From the NCBI GenBank assembly GCA_030606485.1, contig JAUWGH010000004.1, positions 233,392 to 297,391 of the forward strand: a stretch of 64,000 nucleotides of DNA, read 5' to 3'. Positions 38,737 through 46,947 of this stretch are shown here, piece by piece. The notes below the pieces were generated by a model. That model was not told the origin of the DNA. It saw only the letters and a list, made by a program, of their open reading frames with translations, and searched no databases. How positions within the stretch are numbered: position 1 is the first letter of the stretch; each line of letters starts with the position of its first letter. Origin of the DNA: Promethearchaeota archaeon (GTDB taxonomy: Archaea > Asgardarchaeota > Lokiarchaeia > Sigyniarchaeales > SOKP01). A program made the translations under genes and the position numbers.

Positions 38737-39588
38737 ATGGCTCAACCTGTCAGTTTAAAAATTCCACCATTTACTACAAATGTCTTATCTAAGAAACGAT
38801 ATCTTATTATATATTTTATTTTAATGTGGGTGAGTTTCTTTCCTCCTATTATAGAATTTTGGTTTTATTGGAGAATGTTTTACATCAATAGTCCAATGTT
38901 ATTCTATTTCTTATTACCATTAGAATTACTTCTTGTATATCTCACATTAGTTTTTAGCTCAATAATATTTGCTAGATTAGCTTTAATTTTTGTAAATTTG
39001 TTTCATAAACCTCGTGAAGGAGTTTTTCCAAGAGATCCTAAGAATAAAGACTATAATTATTGGAGCCTTCGATCAGTTATTCAAAAATGGGCAGCGTGGA
39101 TAAGTCATACTTTCCCAATTCCTTGGCATGATGTAATTTTGTTTAAAATAATGGGTGTAAAAACTCATTTCTCTAATTCTACTTACGGTGGATATATCTC
39201 TTTAGAATTTGTTGAATTAGGAAAAAATGTGTCATTAGGGGATGGGTCCTCAATTTTTGGTAGTATCATTATCGGAAATTATCTGATCATTAAAAAAATT
39301 AAAATTGGGGATAACGTAATAATCAGCACTCATTCAGTTGTTATGCCTGGAACAATTATTGGAGATAATTGTATTTTATCCGCATATTCATTAACAGCAG
39401 TTGATCAAGAATTAGAAGAGGGCTGGATTTATATGGGAACACCTGTAAAAAAATATAAAGAAAATAAGTTTTTTGATATGGACTTAAAGATTTTATTTGA
39501 TGAAAAAAAAGATGTTTCTGAAAAATGGACAAAATTTGTAGAAAAAAGAGACGCCTTGATTTCAAAAGAAAAAAAAAAAGAACTTTAG
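38737..39588 (+). CDS. Membrane-anchored hexapeptide acyltransferase-like protein, copy 3
   Basis: 283 residues, most similar to copy 2: shared HKPREGVF linker, GDGSSIFGSIIIGNYLIIKK hexapeptide stretch, NVIISTHSVVMPGTIIGDNC and WIYMGTPVKKY. N-terminal membrane helices YLIIYFILMWVSFFPPIIEF and LLVYLTLVFSSIIFARLALI. C-terminal tail is strongly charged (SKEKKKEL). Follows copy 2 after 20 bp. Probably assembled with the two preceding paralogues. Confidence 0.65.
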   Translation: MAQPVSLKIPPFTTNVLSKKRYLIIYFILMWVSFFPPIIEFWFYWRMFYINSPMLFYFLLPLELLLVYLTLVFSSIIFARLALIFVNLFHKPREGVFPRDPKNKDYNYWSLRSVIQKWAAWISHTFPIPWHDVILFKIMGVKTHFSNSTYGGYISLEFVELGKNVSLGDGSSIFGSIIIGNYLIIKKIKIGDNVIISTHSVVMPGTIIGDNCILSAYSLTAVDQELEEGWIYMGTPVKKYKENKFFDMDLKILFDEKKDVSEKWTKFVEKRDALISKEKKKEL

Positions 39589-39626
39589 AATTCCATATCA
39601 AAACCCAATATTTTATAAAAAATAAA

Positions 39627-39657
39627 TTAGTCTTTTATTTTTTTGAATTGTAATAAA
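39627..39657 (+). repeat. 31-bp repeated upstream element, copy A
   Basis: Begins TTAGTCTTTTATTTTTT and ends GAATTGTAATAAA; matches 40455-40485 at 29 of 31 positions. It lies 39 bp ahead of the start of the QueG-like gene, a plausible promoter or regulatory duplication. Confidence 0.65.
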
Positions 39658-39696
39658 TAATAAAAATTAAAAGATTTTATGGGATGCTAACTCAGA

Positions 39697-40377
39697 ATGG
39701 AGCGAAATAAGAGATTAACAGAAAAAGTTAAAAAATATTGCAGAAAAGTTGGTATAGATATAGTTGGATTTGCAGATACCAAACATTATAATCGATTTCC
39801 AGAGGATAACCAACCTCAAAACTATTTAAAAGGGTCTCAGACCGTCATAATTCTTGGATTCCATTTACACGACATAATTCTTGATGCATGGAACCAAAAT
39901 CAAAAAACTGGCAAAAGTTATCATTTTGCTGATGCAATATTAGAGAATTTTTGCAATTTGGTAAAAAAATTTATTAAAAAACAAGGATACGATTCCAAAA
40001 TAATCTCATATTCCCCAGGTTTATTTTTAAAAGATTCAGCGGCATTAGCAGGAATAGGTCCCATTGGGAAAAATAATTTGCTAATTACTGAACATTTTGG
40101 CTCACAAGTGCGATTAAGAGCATTAACTACAACAGCTCCATTGGTATGTGGAACGCCTATTTCTGAAAGTAAATATTGCAAAGAATGTAATATATGTATT
40201 GAATCATGCCCTGCTAGCGCATTTCCTGATGGAAAATATAATAAGGATATATGTCGACCTTACGCAATATCACATTTGAAGAATTTATCCGAAAATACCG
40301 CGATATGGTGTAATATTTGTATTGAATCTTGTCCTTTTACCAAGATCGAATATAAAAAAATTTTTGAAAAGAAATAA
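39697..40377 (+). CDS. QueG-like / 4Fe-4S double-cluster protein
   Basis: 226 residues. N-terminal half has the epoxyqueuosine-reductase-like fold opening (GIDIVGFADTKHYNRFPEDN) and the central SAALAGIGPIGKNNLLITEHFG, which corresponds to the QueG AALAGLGWxGKN(T) signature. The C-terminus carries CKECNICIESCPASAF and CNICIESCPFTKIE, two ferredoxin-type motifs. QueG proper is about 350-380 residues; this is the shorter archaeal form, whose substrate is unknown and may not be queuosine. Possibly coupled to the nearby hdrCB by electron transfer. Confidence 0.75.
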   Translation: MERNKRLTEKVKKYCRKVGIDIVGFADTKHYNRFPEDNQPQNYLKGSQTVIILGFHLHDIILDAWNQNQKTGKSYHFADAILENFCNLVKKFIKKQGYDSKIISYSPGLFLKDSAALAGIGPIGKNNLLITEHFGSQVRLRALTTTAPLVCGTPISESKYCKECNICIESCPASAFPDGKYNKDICRPYAISHLKNLSENTAIWCNICIESCPFTKIEYKKIFEKK

Positions 40378-40454
40378 ATCAAATTATTTGGGTTTTAATT
40401 TTCATTAATAATCCTTTTAAAGGAATTTAGAAAAAATGTTAAGATTAAATAGAG

Positions 40455-40485
40455 TTAGTCTTTTATTTTTTGGAATTGTAACAAA
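40455..40485 (+). repeat. 31-bp repeated upstream element, copy B
   Basis: Second copy of the element at 39627-39657 (29 of 31 identical), starting 60 bp before the hdrC TTG. Its repeat in front of two iron-sulfur protein loci suggests shared control or a local promoter duplication. Confidence 0.65.
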
Positions 40486-40514
40486 ATTAAATTATAAAAA
40501 AATAGTGACTCGAT

Positions 40515-41045
40515 TTGGCAGTTATTGATTTTGAATTTCGTAATAGTATTATCCAAAAAGATTTGGGAAATACACTTGCTTACTGTTATCAATGTGGAAC
40601 ATGCTCTGGAGCTTGTCCAGTGGCTCAAGTAACCAAGGGTAGATATAACCCGAGAAAATTAATTTTAAATTCACTTTTAGGGCTTAAAGAGAATTTATTA
40701 TTAGGTGCCGAAAATAACTTTAATATCTGGGGTTGCACTGTTTGTGATACTTGCGATGAAATGTGCCCTCAGAATGTTGAGTTAACCGAGATTTTTATCT
40801 TATTAAAAAATATGAGTGTTGAAAAAGGAGAAGCTCCTGAGTATTATACCACTCAAGCAAAATTTATTTTAGAACATGGTAAGGCTATTCCATTAGCACC
40901 TGCAATAGAGAGAAGACGCGACCAGATGGGATTACCTAAAGCACCAAAAGTTGATAAAAAAGAGATTAGAGCATTACTGAAGGAAACCGGGCTTGTAAAA
41001 ATAATTGGTCCATTAGAAGAAGAAAAGAAGGAGGGAGTAAAATAA
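40515..41045 (+). CDS. hdrC: Heterodisulfide reductase subunit C-like protein
   Basis: 176 residues with two [4Fe-4S] motifs: CYQCGTCSGACPV and CTVCDTCDEMCPQ, in the HdrC arrangement, with a helical remainder containing the quinone/partner-facing GAEYY-type region absent here. It passes electrons between HdrA and HdrB. Start is TTG at 40515. Its TAA overlaps the ATG of hdrB by one base (TAATG), giving tight coupling. Confidence 0.9.
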   Translation: MAVIDFEFRNSIIQKDLGNTLAYCYQCGTCSGACPVAQVTKGRYNPRKLILNSLLGLKENLLLGAENNFNIWGCTVCDTCDEMCPQNVELTEIFILLKNMSVEKGEAPEYYTTQAKFILEHGKAIPLAPAIERRRDQMGLPKAPKVDKKEIRALLKETGLVKIIGPLEEEKKEGVK

Positions 41046-41926
41046 TGGAAGAATATGATTTATTCCCTGGATGTGTCATTCAAAATCGAATTCCTTACAT
41101 AGAAGATTCGGCAAGAAAAGTTTTTGACAAACTGGGAATAAAAACATCCGATGCACCTTTCGGTTGCTGCCCAGATCCAGTAGGATTTAATGCAGTTCAT
41201 CATAAGAGCTGGATGGCTATGAGTGCCCGAAATTTAACGATTGCGGAAATTGACGGCAGATCTATTGCCTCATTATGTAATGGATGCACTCAGACTCTAA
41301 AAGCAGTTAATGTCGAATTAAAACAGAGTGAAGAAGAAAAGGATTCAATAAATGCAGTTCTGGCAAAGATTGGTCGAGAATTTAAAGGTACTATTAGTGT
41401 AAAACACTTTGTGCAAATTTTAATCGAAGATGTGAGTATAGAAAAGATTAAAGAAGCTATAACGACACCATTCACTGGCCTTAAAGTTGCTTGCCATACG
41501 GGATGCCATTACGCTAGACCATCTCATATTATGCAATGGGACGATCCTATGGAACCCAAGTGTCTGCGTGAATTAGTTGAGGCAACTGGTGCAACTGCAG
41601 TTGATTACGATGAAGAAGTTTTATGTTGCGGAGCAGGTGTAGGAAATACTGAAGAAGAGCCAGCAATGCAAATATTAAAGCAAAAATTTAATAGCGCTAT
41701 TCAGGCTGGTGCTGAGTGCTTCGTAGTAATATGCCCTGCATGTTTCCAACAGATGGATGGGAACCAACGAATCTTAAAAAAAATGTTTGAAAAAGATTAT
41801 AATATTCCAATATTGTATTTAACTGAATTATTTGCACTTGCAATGGGGTATAAATATGATGACCTTAACTTAAAACTTCATAGAGCGCGTCCGCAAGCAT
41901 TGTTAGAAAAATATAATGCTGTTTAA
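41045..41926 (+). CDS. hdrB: Heterodisulfide reductase subunit B-like protein
   Basis: 293 residues with two CCG domains: FGCCPDPVGF followed by CNGCTQTLKAVN, and CHTGCHYARP followed by VLCCGAGVGN and CPACFQQMDG. These ligate the two non-cubane [4Fe-4S] clusters that cleave disulfides (CoM-S-S-CoB in methanogens). No hdrA, mvhD or methanogenesis gene is near, so its disulfide or electron acceptor in this organism is unknown. Confidence 0.92.
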   Translation: MEEYDLFPGCVIQNRIPYIEDSARKVFDKLGIKTSDAPFGCCPDPVGFNAVHHKSWMAMSARNLTIAEIDGRSIASLCNGCTQTLKAVNVELKQSEEEKDSINAVLAKIGREFKGTISVKHFVQILIEDVSIEKIKEAITTPFTGLKVACHTGCHYARPSHIMQWDDPMEPKCLRELVEATGATAVDYDEEVLCCGAGVGNTEEEPAMQILKQKFNSAIQAGAECFVVICPACFQQMDGNQRILKKMFEKDYNIPILYLTELFALAMGYKYDDLNLKLHRARPQALLEKYNAV

Positions 41927-41978
41927 TTTTTTCATATTTTTTATTTTAAATTTTAACTTCTTTTAATTATTAGGTAAA

Positions 41979-42482
41979 ATGAGTAGTAGAGAGAAGCAAT
42001 TTCCTTACAAGTCTATATTGGTCGTTTGTAGCGTTAATACCGCGAGGAGTCCAATGGCAGTAGAGTTTTTAAAGAAAATGCTTGCAGATAATGGCATATA
42101 TAATGTCGATGTCTATTCAGGTGGGATATCATCTCATGCGAGAGACGGAATGTTGATAAGTCTAGATTCTAAATTAGTTATGAGCGAAGTGGGGATAAAT
42201 TTACCTGATGATTATTTATCTATTGATTTAAAGAAACACCGAGATTTAATTAAAAAAGCAGATTTGATTTTAACTTTAACTGAGCAGCATAAAAAAGAAA
42301 TTAAAAATTTTGATGAATCAAAAGGTAAGGAGATTCTAACATTAAAAGAAATTGCTGAGGAGACGGGAGATATTGGAGACCCATCGATGAAGGAATTGGG
42401 CGGTTTTAGGCAGGCAAGAGATGAAATTAAAATATGTTTAGAAAAAGGGTTAAAAAAAATTTTAATTTTATTCAATATTTAA
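41979..42482 (+). CDS. Low-molecular-weight protein tyrosine phosphatase/arsenate-reductase-like protein
   Basis: 167 residues with the phosphate-binding loop VVCSVNTARSPMAVEF (C-x5-R-S) near residue 14 and the acid GDPSMKELGG later, matching the DP(S/Y) general-acid loop. Members dephosphorylate protein tyrosine or reduce arsenate. No ars gene is adjacent. Its 3' end overlaps by 15 bp the end of a small minus-strand frame. Confidence 0.85.
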   Translation: MSSREKQFPYKSILVVCSVNTARSPMAVEFLKKMLADNGIYNVDVYSGGISSHARDGMLISLDSKLVMSEVGINLPDDYLSIDLKKHRDLIKKADLILTLTEQHKKEIKNFDESKGKEILTLKEIAEETGDIGDPSMKELGGFRQARDEIKICLEKGLKKILILFNI

Positions 42483-42620
42483 TTGTGCATTTCCACCATT
42501 GTCGCTAATATCAATAACATCATATATTGTAGATGTCTCATCTAAAAAAACAATTATATATTTTTCTGGATCAAACCTTTCCAATATTTTAATTAATTTT
42601 TTTATTTTTATATTTACCAC
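42468..42620 (-). CDS. Small hypothetical protein, 50 residues
   Basis: A GTG-initiated frame encoding KIKKLIKILERFDPEKYIIV and then FLDETSTIYDVIDISDN. The pattern 'helix-Asp-Pro-(D/E)-K-x-I(V)..D....YDVIDI' is the typical look of a small acidic phage-associated or accessory protein family of 60-80 residues, here with a truncated N-terminus. It converges with the phosphatase gene. Protein-like composition and conserved-looking spacing are the only support; no clear ribosome-binding site. Confidence 0.4.
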   Translation of the reverse strand: MVNIKIKKLIKILERFDPEKYIIVFLDETSTIYDVIDISDNGGNAQLNIE

Positions 42621-42690
42621 CTTTAATTTTAATTTTATTCATTCTTATATTATTTATTTCTTATAAATTATTCCCGGAACTTAATCTAAT

Positions 42691-42780
42691 TACAATGTTA
42701 TAAACACATCTCTTTTAAAAATTTATTCCGAAAACGTTTACTATGAATATATATTAGAGAAATATAAAGGAAAAATCAAA
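42691..42780 (+). repeat. Leader-like repeat element, copy 1
   Basis: Copy 1 of a ~90-bp element also present at 47811-47902 and 51421-51519. Shared parts in order: TATAAACACATCTCTTTTAA, then (T/C)CGAAA(A/G)CGTTTA, then a TATA-rich stretch ending AATATAAAGGAAAAA. Unlike the others this copy is not followed by an intact plus-strand gene; the reverse transcriptase lies 100 bp downstream on the opposite strand. Confidence 0.7.
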
Positions 42781-42881
42781 AAAAAATTTCAAATTAAAGG
42801 ATTAAAAAATTATGCATTTATTAAAAAATAAAATCAATTTTTTTTTTAATTTAAAAGAAAATAGTTTGAATATTTGAAAAT

Positions 42882-45560
42882 TTATTTTAAAAATTTTTCT
42901 AAATTATTTTTCCGATGAAAAAAGTATCGGTGATTATATTTTGGTATATCAGTTAATAGAAGTCCAGTTTGTTTTTCATATTGTTTAACAATGTAATCTT
43001 GTATATTATCGAATGAAACAATAAATGGAATTATTATTAATACAACATTGTTTTCTTCGCACAATTTTTTCTTAAGGAAATCACGTTCTTGTTGATCTAT
43101 AAAATCTTGATATTTTCTATGATAAAATGGATCAAAATGGTAGTGTTGCGGACCATTGTATTCAAATGCTAATTTTAATTGTTTATTAAGTCCATCGAGA
43201 TGCATTTTTTTTTCCGTTTTATAATTTATCAACCATTTGGGTTTATTGGTGGGAAATTTAGCATTAAAAATTCGCTCAAAATAGCCACGACAATATCGTT
43301 CACTTTTACCTTTTGAGCAATTGGGACACCAAGTTTTTCTTTTAATACTAGTAGGTTTAGCTTCCCATATATATCCACATTTCCCGCATTGCCATTTGAG
43401 ACGTGTATGATTATTGAAGTATTTTTTCGATAAACATTTACCAGGATACCCAGTTTCTTCAAGACCTCTTTTCTCTGCTAATTTTTGCATTTTTTCAATA
43501 GTTAATTTTAAGTTACCAGCGCATTTAAGACACCAACTTCCATAATTTTTTATGCTATCAGGTGTAGCTTCCCATATATGTCCACATTTCCCGCATTGCC
43601 ATTTGAGATTTGTTTTATTATTAATGTATTTTTTCGATAAACATTTGCCGGGATACCCAGTTTTTTCAAGTCCTCTTTTCTTTGCTAACTTTTGCATTTC
43701 TTCAATAGTTAATTTTTTTTTACAAGCGCATTTAGAACACCAACTTCCGTTATTTTTTATGCTATCAGGTCTAGCTTCCCAAATATGTCCACATTTCCCG
43801 CATTGCCATTTGAGAGGTGTCTTATTATCGATGTATTTTTTCGATAAACATTTTCCGGGATTGCCAGTTTTTTCAAGTCCTCTTTTCTTTGCTAACTTTT
43901 GCATTTCTTCAATAGTTAATTTTTTTTTACCAGCGCATTTAGAACACCAGCTTCCTTTATTTTTAATGTCATTAGGCCTAGCTTCCCAAATATGTCCACA
44001 TTTCCCGCATTGCCATTTGAGATTTGTTCCACTATTTATGTATTTTTTCGATAAACATTTTCCGGATACTCCAGTTTTTTCTAGACCTCTTTTTTTTGCT
44101 AATTCTTGCATATCTTTGATTGTATCTTTTTTCTTCATTAGTTCATCACATTTAGGATTTTTTTCAAAATATTCAAGTTGTGTCAGTTGTTGGAAATCAG
44201 TCAACTGACTGAGCCGACTACATCTATATGGTATAGTCTTTAGATGGCGTTGCGAGCACCATTGCCATAGCAACTGCCTTAATTGACGGTCAATATTTCT
44301 AAAAATTTTTTTATCTTGACAAAATTGAAAGTAATTCCACCAACCACGAACGATTGCATTTAATCGTTTAGAAATTTCAGATGTTTCGGCGTGTTTGTTA
44401 AAATATAAAAATATCTTGATTCGATCGAGAAAATTTTTGATTGAATTTTTACTAGGAGTGCAATTGACGACGCAGTGATTTTTATATCTAATTTGTCGGA
44501 TATTAAACCCTAAGAAATCGAAGCCCTTATCTGAGCGGATAATTTTTGTCTTACCTTTATGAAGATTTAAGCCTCTACTTTTTAAAAAATTTTTAATCTT
44601 AGGAAGTACATAGGATTCTAGAATTTCTCGTGAGGGTGTGATAACTATAAAGTCGTCTGCGTATCTAATTATTCGATATCCTTTTTTGTTTTCCGTTTGT
44701 TGGGAAGAAGAGATAAAGATTCCTTTAGATTCCTCCTTTTGGAATAATCTTTCTAAGCCATCAAGTGCAATATTTAAGAGTAAAGGACTAATAACAGCCC
44801 CTTGTGGAAGCCCGACATTTGTTTTTGAATTTCGACCTCGACTAAAAATCCCAGATTTTAGCCATTTTTCAATTAAAGGTTTAAATACCGAGATTTTATT
44901 AAGAACAAACGCGTGATTAGTTTTTTCAAAGCACTTAGTAATATCAGCCTTTAATATCCAACAGAAATTTTCTGATTTGCTACTTGATTTGCCACTGGTT
45001 TGGATTTTTTCTTGAATCTCTTGAATGCTATCTTGGATTCGTTGGATTGCGTCATGTGCTCTACGATTTTTTCGATATCCGAACACATTTGGTTCAAATT
45101 TTGCCTCCCATTCTGGTTCCAGAGCCATTTTTACGATTTTTTGCATAATTCTGTCTTTAACTGTAAAGATTACTATCGGACGTTTTCCACCATCTGGTCT
45201 CTGAATGTAAATGCGTCTGACAGATTGTGGTTGAAAATTTGTAAAATTTAACTCGTACAGTAATTGTTCAATTTTTTCAGGAGTGTTATACAATTTCCCG
45301 TCAATAACTGCTGGTTTTTTTCTTTTATAACTATACGAGAACCGAAAAGCCGAAAAGAACTCTCTACTCGCAAATAATTTTACAAAATGTGATCTTACAA
45401 GTAAATGTTGAAGTGACCTAACCTTTTTCCAGCGCTTTTCAGAACTCGCTCGGAATATACGTTTCTGGAGATGGTTAACTTGAGATTTAACCTTATGCCA
45501 GTTAACACTATGCCAATCAAACTCAAGTCCGTTGGTCTGTTCAATGCCCAGCAGAGCCAT
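42882..45560 (-). CDS. Group II-type reverse transcriptase with four zinc ribbons and C-terminal Vsr/EDxHD-like nuclease
   Basis: 892 residues. An N-terminal helix region (NWHKVKSQVNHLQKRIFRAS, VRSLQHLLVRS) is typical of group II intron RTs; RT motifs follow: GLPQGAVISPLLLNIALDGL, active-site RYADDFIVI near residue 299 and GFDFLGFNIRQ. A thumb/X domain (AIVRGWWNYFQF) ends near 450. Then come four 69-residue units each with LKWQCGKCGHIWEA and SWCxKCA zinc cysteines (CGKC near 516, 585, 654, 723). The tail holds LAFEYNGPQHYHF and QQERDFLKKKLCEEN, resembling EDxHD/Vsr nucleases. No group II domain V RNA was found beside it. Confidence 0.85.
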   Translation of the reverse strand: MALLGIEQTNGLEFDWHSVNWHKVKSQVNHLQKRIFRASSEKRWKKVRSLQHLLVRSHFVKLFASREFFSAFRFSYSYKRKKPAVIDGKLYNTPEKIEQLLYELNFTNFQPQSVRRIYIQRPDGGKRPIVIFTVKDRIMQKIVKMALEPEWEAKFEPNVFGYRKNRRAHDAIQRIQDSIQEIQEKIQTSGKSSSKSENFCWILKADITKCFEKTNHAFVLNKISVFKPLIEKWLKSGIFSRGRNSKTNVGLPQGAVISPLLLNIALDGLERLFQKEESKGIFISSSQQTENKKGYRIIRYADDFIVITPSREILESYVLPKIKNFLKSRGLNLHKGKTKIIRSDKGFDFLGFNIRQIRYKNHCVVNCTPSKNSIKNFLDRIKIFLYFNKHAETSEISKRLNAIVRGWWNYFQFCQDKKIFRNIDRQLRQLLWQWCSQRHLKTIPYRCSRLSQLTDFQQLTQLEYFEKNPKCDELMKKKDTIKDMQELAKKRGLEKTGVSGKCLSKKYINSGTNLKWQCGKCGHIWEARPNDIKNKGSWCSKCAGKKKLTIEEMQKLAKKRGLEKTGNPGKCLSKKYIDNKTPLKWQCGKCGHIWEARPDSIKNNGSWCSKCACKKKLTIEEMQKLAKKRGLEKTGYPGKCLSKKYINNKTNLKWQCGKCGHIWEATPDSIKNYGSWCLKCAGNLKLTIEKMQKLAEKRGLEETGYPGKCLSKKYFNNHTRLKWQCGKCGYIWEAKPTSIKRKTWCPNCSKGKSERYCRGYFERIFNAKFPTNKPKWLINYKTEKKMHLDGLNKQLKLAFEYNGPQHYHFDPFYHRKYQDFIDQQERDFLKKKLCEENNVVLIIIPFIVSFDNIQDYIVKQYEKQTGLLLTDIPKYNHRYFFHRKNNLEKFLK
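43311..44120 (-). repeat. Exact 207-bp tandem repeats encoding zinc ribbons
   Basis: Inside the reverse transcriptase gene the string CCCGCATTGCCATTTGAG recurs at 43383, 43590, 43797 and 44004, exactly 207 bp (69 codons) apart. Units differ by scattered substitutions but no indels. Repeat expansion has kept the reading frame, and the copies remain highly similar at DNA level, implying recent amplification or ongoing gene conversion. Confidence 0.9.
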
Positions 45561-45793
45561 TGTCTAACATCACAAACTGTTTATTTTCCAGAAAACTTTT
45601 TTTTCCGAGAGATTTTTATTTTTTATTTTATCCAAATTAAATTGAATTTAAAGATCAATTTTCTTTCATTATAATTATTTCAACTTGAAATTTGGAGGTT
45701 TAAATTATCAAGCAAAAAAAGCGTATTTAATTATTTGTAAGCTTTCGTTGACACTTGCTTCAAATTTGAAGATTTATTTTAAAGATGATAAAA
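45561..45793. other. Gap upstream of the reverse transcriptase
   Basis: AT-rich 233 bp between two minus-strand genes. It would hold the 5' part of any group II intron on this strand; I see no GTGYG-type 5' splice motif in a convincing position and no long stems. No coding frame beyond short ones. Confidence 0.35.
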
Positions 45794-46213
45794 TCACGAT
45801 TTTATCTCATTTGAGGTTTTAAAAAGTGATTTAATCAGAAATTCCCTCTCTGCCTCATTCTGCTCTATTAGAAAATCATTATATTTACCGAGATCCAAAT
45901 TATTCATGCTCGGATATTTTTGGAAAAACTGAATTACAATGCTCATAAAAGGATATTTTTTTAAAAATTCAATAACTCGTTTTATACCTTTTTCTGTAAT
46001 GAGATAATATATCTCTCTTGAAGTTTTAAAAATTAAAATATAACCTTTCTTATTAAGGATTTTGCACCGGCTATAAAAATTTTGCCTAATTCCGCCAATT
46101 CTTTTCCGTATTTCACGATAAGAAACTAATCTTTTCCTTTCCTTTATAAGAAATTCCATCAGACATAAAAGAATTTCAGTAGAATACGGCACTAAAAAGT
46201 TCAATCTTTTCAC
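45794..46213 (-). CDS. Winged-helix-like DNA-binding protein
   Basis: 139 residues. The first 90 residues have winged-helix character: ILLCLMEFLIKERKRLVSYR, then the basic recognition-helix-like RKRIGGIRQNFYSRCKILNK and the wing ILIFKTSREIYYLITEKGIKRV. The rest is helical and charged. It is located just before the reverse transcriptase on the same strand and may be its regulator or an accessory factor; that link is inferred from position only. Confidence 0.6.
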   Translation of the reverse strand: MKRLNFLVPYSTEILLCLMEFLIKERKRLVSYREIRKRIGGIRQNFYSRCKILNKKGYILIFKTSREIYYLITEKGIKRVIEFLKKYPFMSIVIQFFQKYPSMNNLDLGKYNDFLIEQNEAEREFLIKSLFKTSNEIKS

Positions 46214-46947
46214 AAATTTTTTTATTTAACTTTCTAAAACAAATTATAAAAATTCAGATAAAATAACTTCTTCATTTCATAGATAAATTTTGTACCTATT
46301 TTTTTTCATAAGGATCAAATTATTCTTCCAACAGGTTTATAATGTTAAATTTCAATAGTTTATACAATTCTACTAATTATAAGAATCAAAAAACTTCGAC
46401 TAAAATTAAAATTAAAGCTTTATAAATTAAATTGAATTAAGAAAATTTTCGAGTAATATCGATATCCAGTATTTTTTATTCTAAAATTTATAATAAAAAA
46501 TTCCTCTGGAATAAGTTGTTTGAATTCCGAGGAATTTAGAATTAAAAAAATTATTGTTAGATTTAAATATTTTTTATAGGGATTTAAGTAAATTTCAAAA
46601 AGTTAAAAATATTGCTCAAAGGTTAGATTTCTCTTATCTTTTCAAAGAATTCAGTAAATAGAAAGAAATATTTAAATATTTGATATTTAATGTTAATTAT
46701 AGATAAAAAAATTAAAATTAATGTAATTCATGTCTGAATTATTAAACAATAAAAGAGTTATAACTATTTATGCAGGTATTCAAAGTCAAAGATTAATTCA
46801 CGCTTAAATCGGAAAATGGTAAAGTAATTACGAAATCGTATTGAAATGGAAATAATAGAAGAGAAATTAATGAAAAAAAAGATTATAAAATGTTATATAT
46901 GTCATTAAAAGTATAAATTAATAACAAAAGAAAAAGAGATTGGAAAT
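46214..46947. other. Long gene-poor interval with one hairpin and a 25-codon fragment
   Basis: 734 bp, very AT-rich. Two things stand out. An inverted repeat at 46498-46512 / 46524-46537 (arm AAATTCCTC-GGAAT, one bulged T, 11-nt loop) is GC-richer than its surroundings and could be a transcript-end or processed-RNA stem. A short frame 46730-46807 encodes MSELLNNKRVITIYAGIQSQ and ends soon after, protein-like but too short to call. Nothing else recognised. Confidence 0.4.

Noticed and set aside
43552..44208. 218-codon plus-strand frame with repeats (for example SGLASQICPHFPHCHLR)
   Set aside because: It is the complementary-strand image of the zinc-ribbon repeats in the reverse transcriptase gene; the RT frame has motifs, this one has not.
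42400..46300. Group II intron RNA around the reverse transcriptase
   Set aside because: No domain V-like hairpin or GTGYG 5' end could be found by eye; needs a covariance search.
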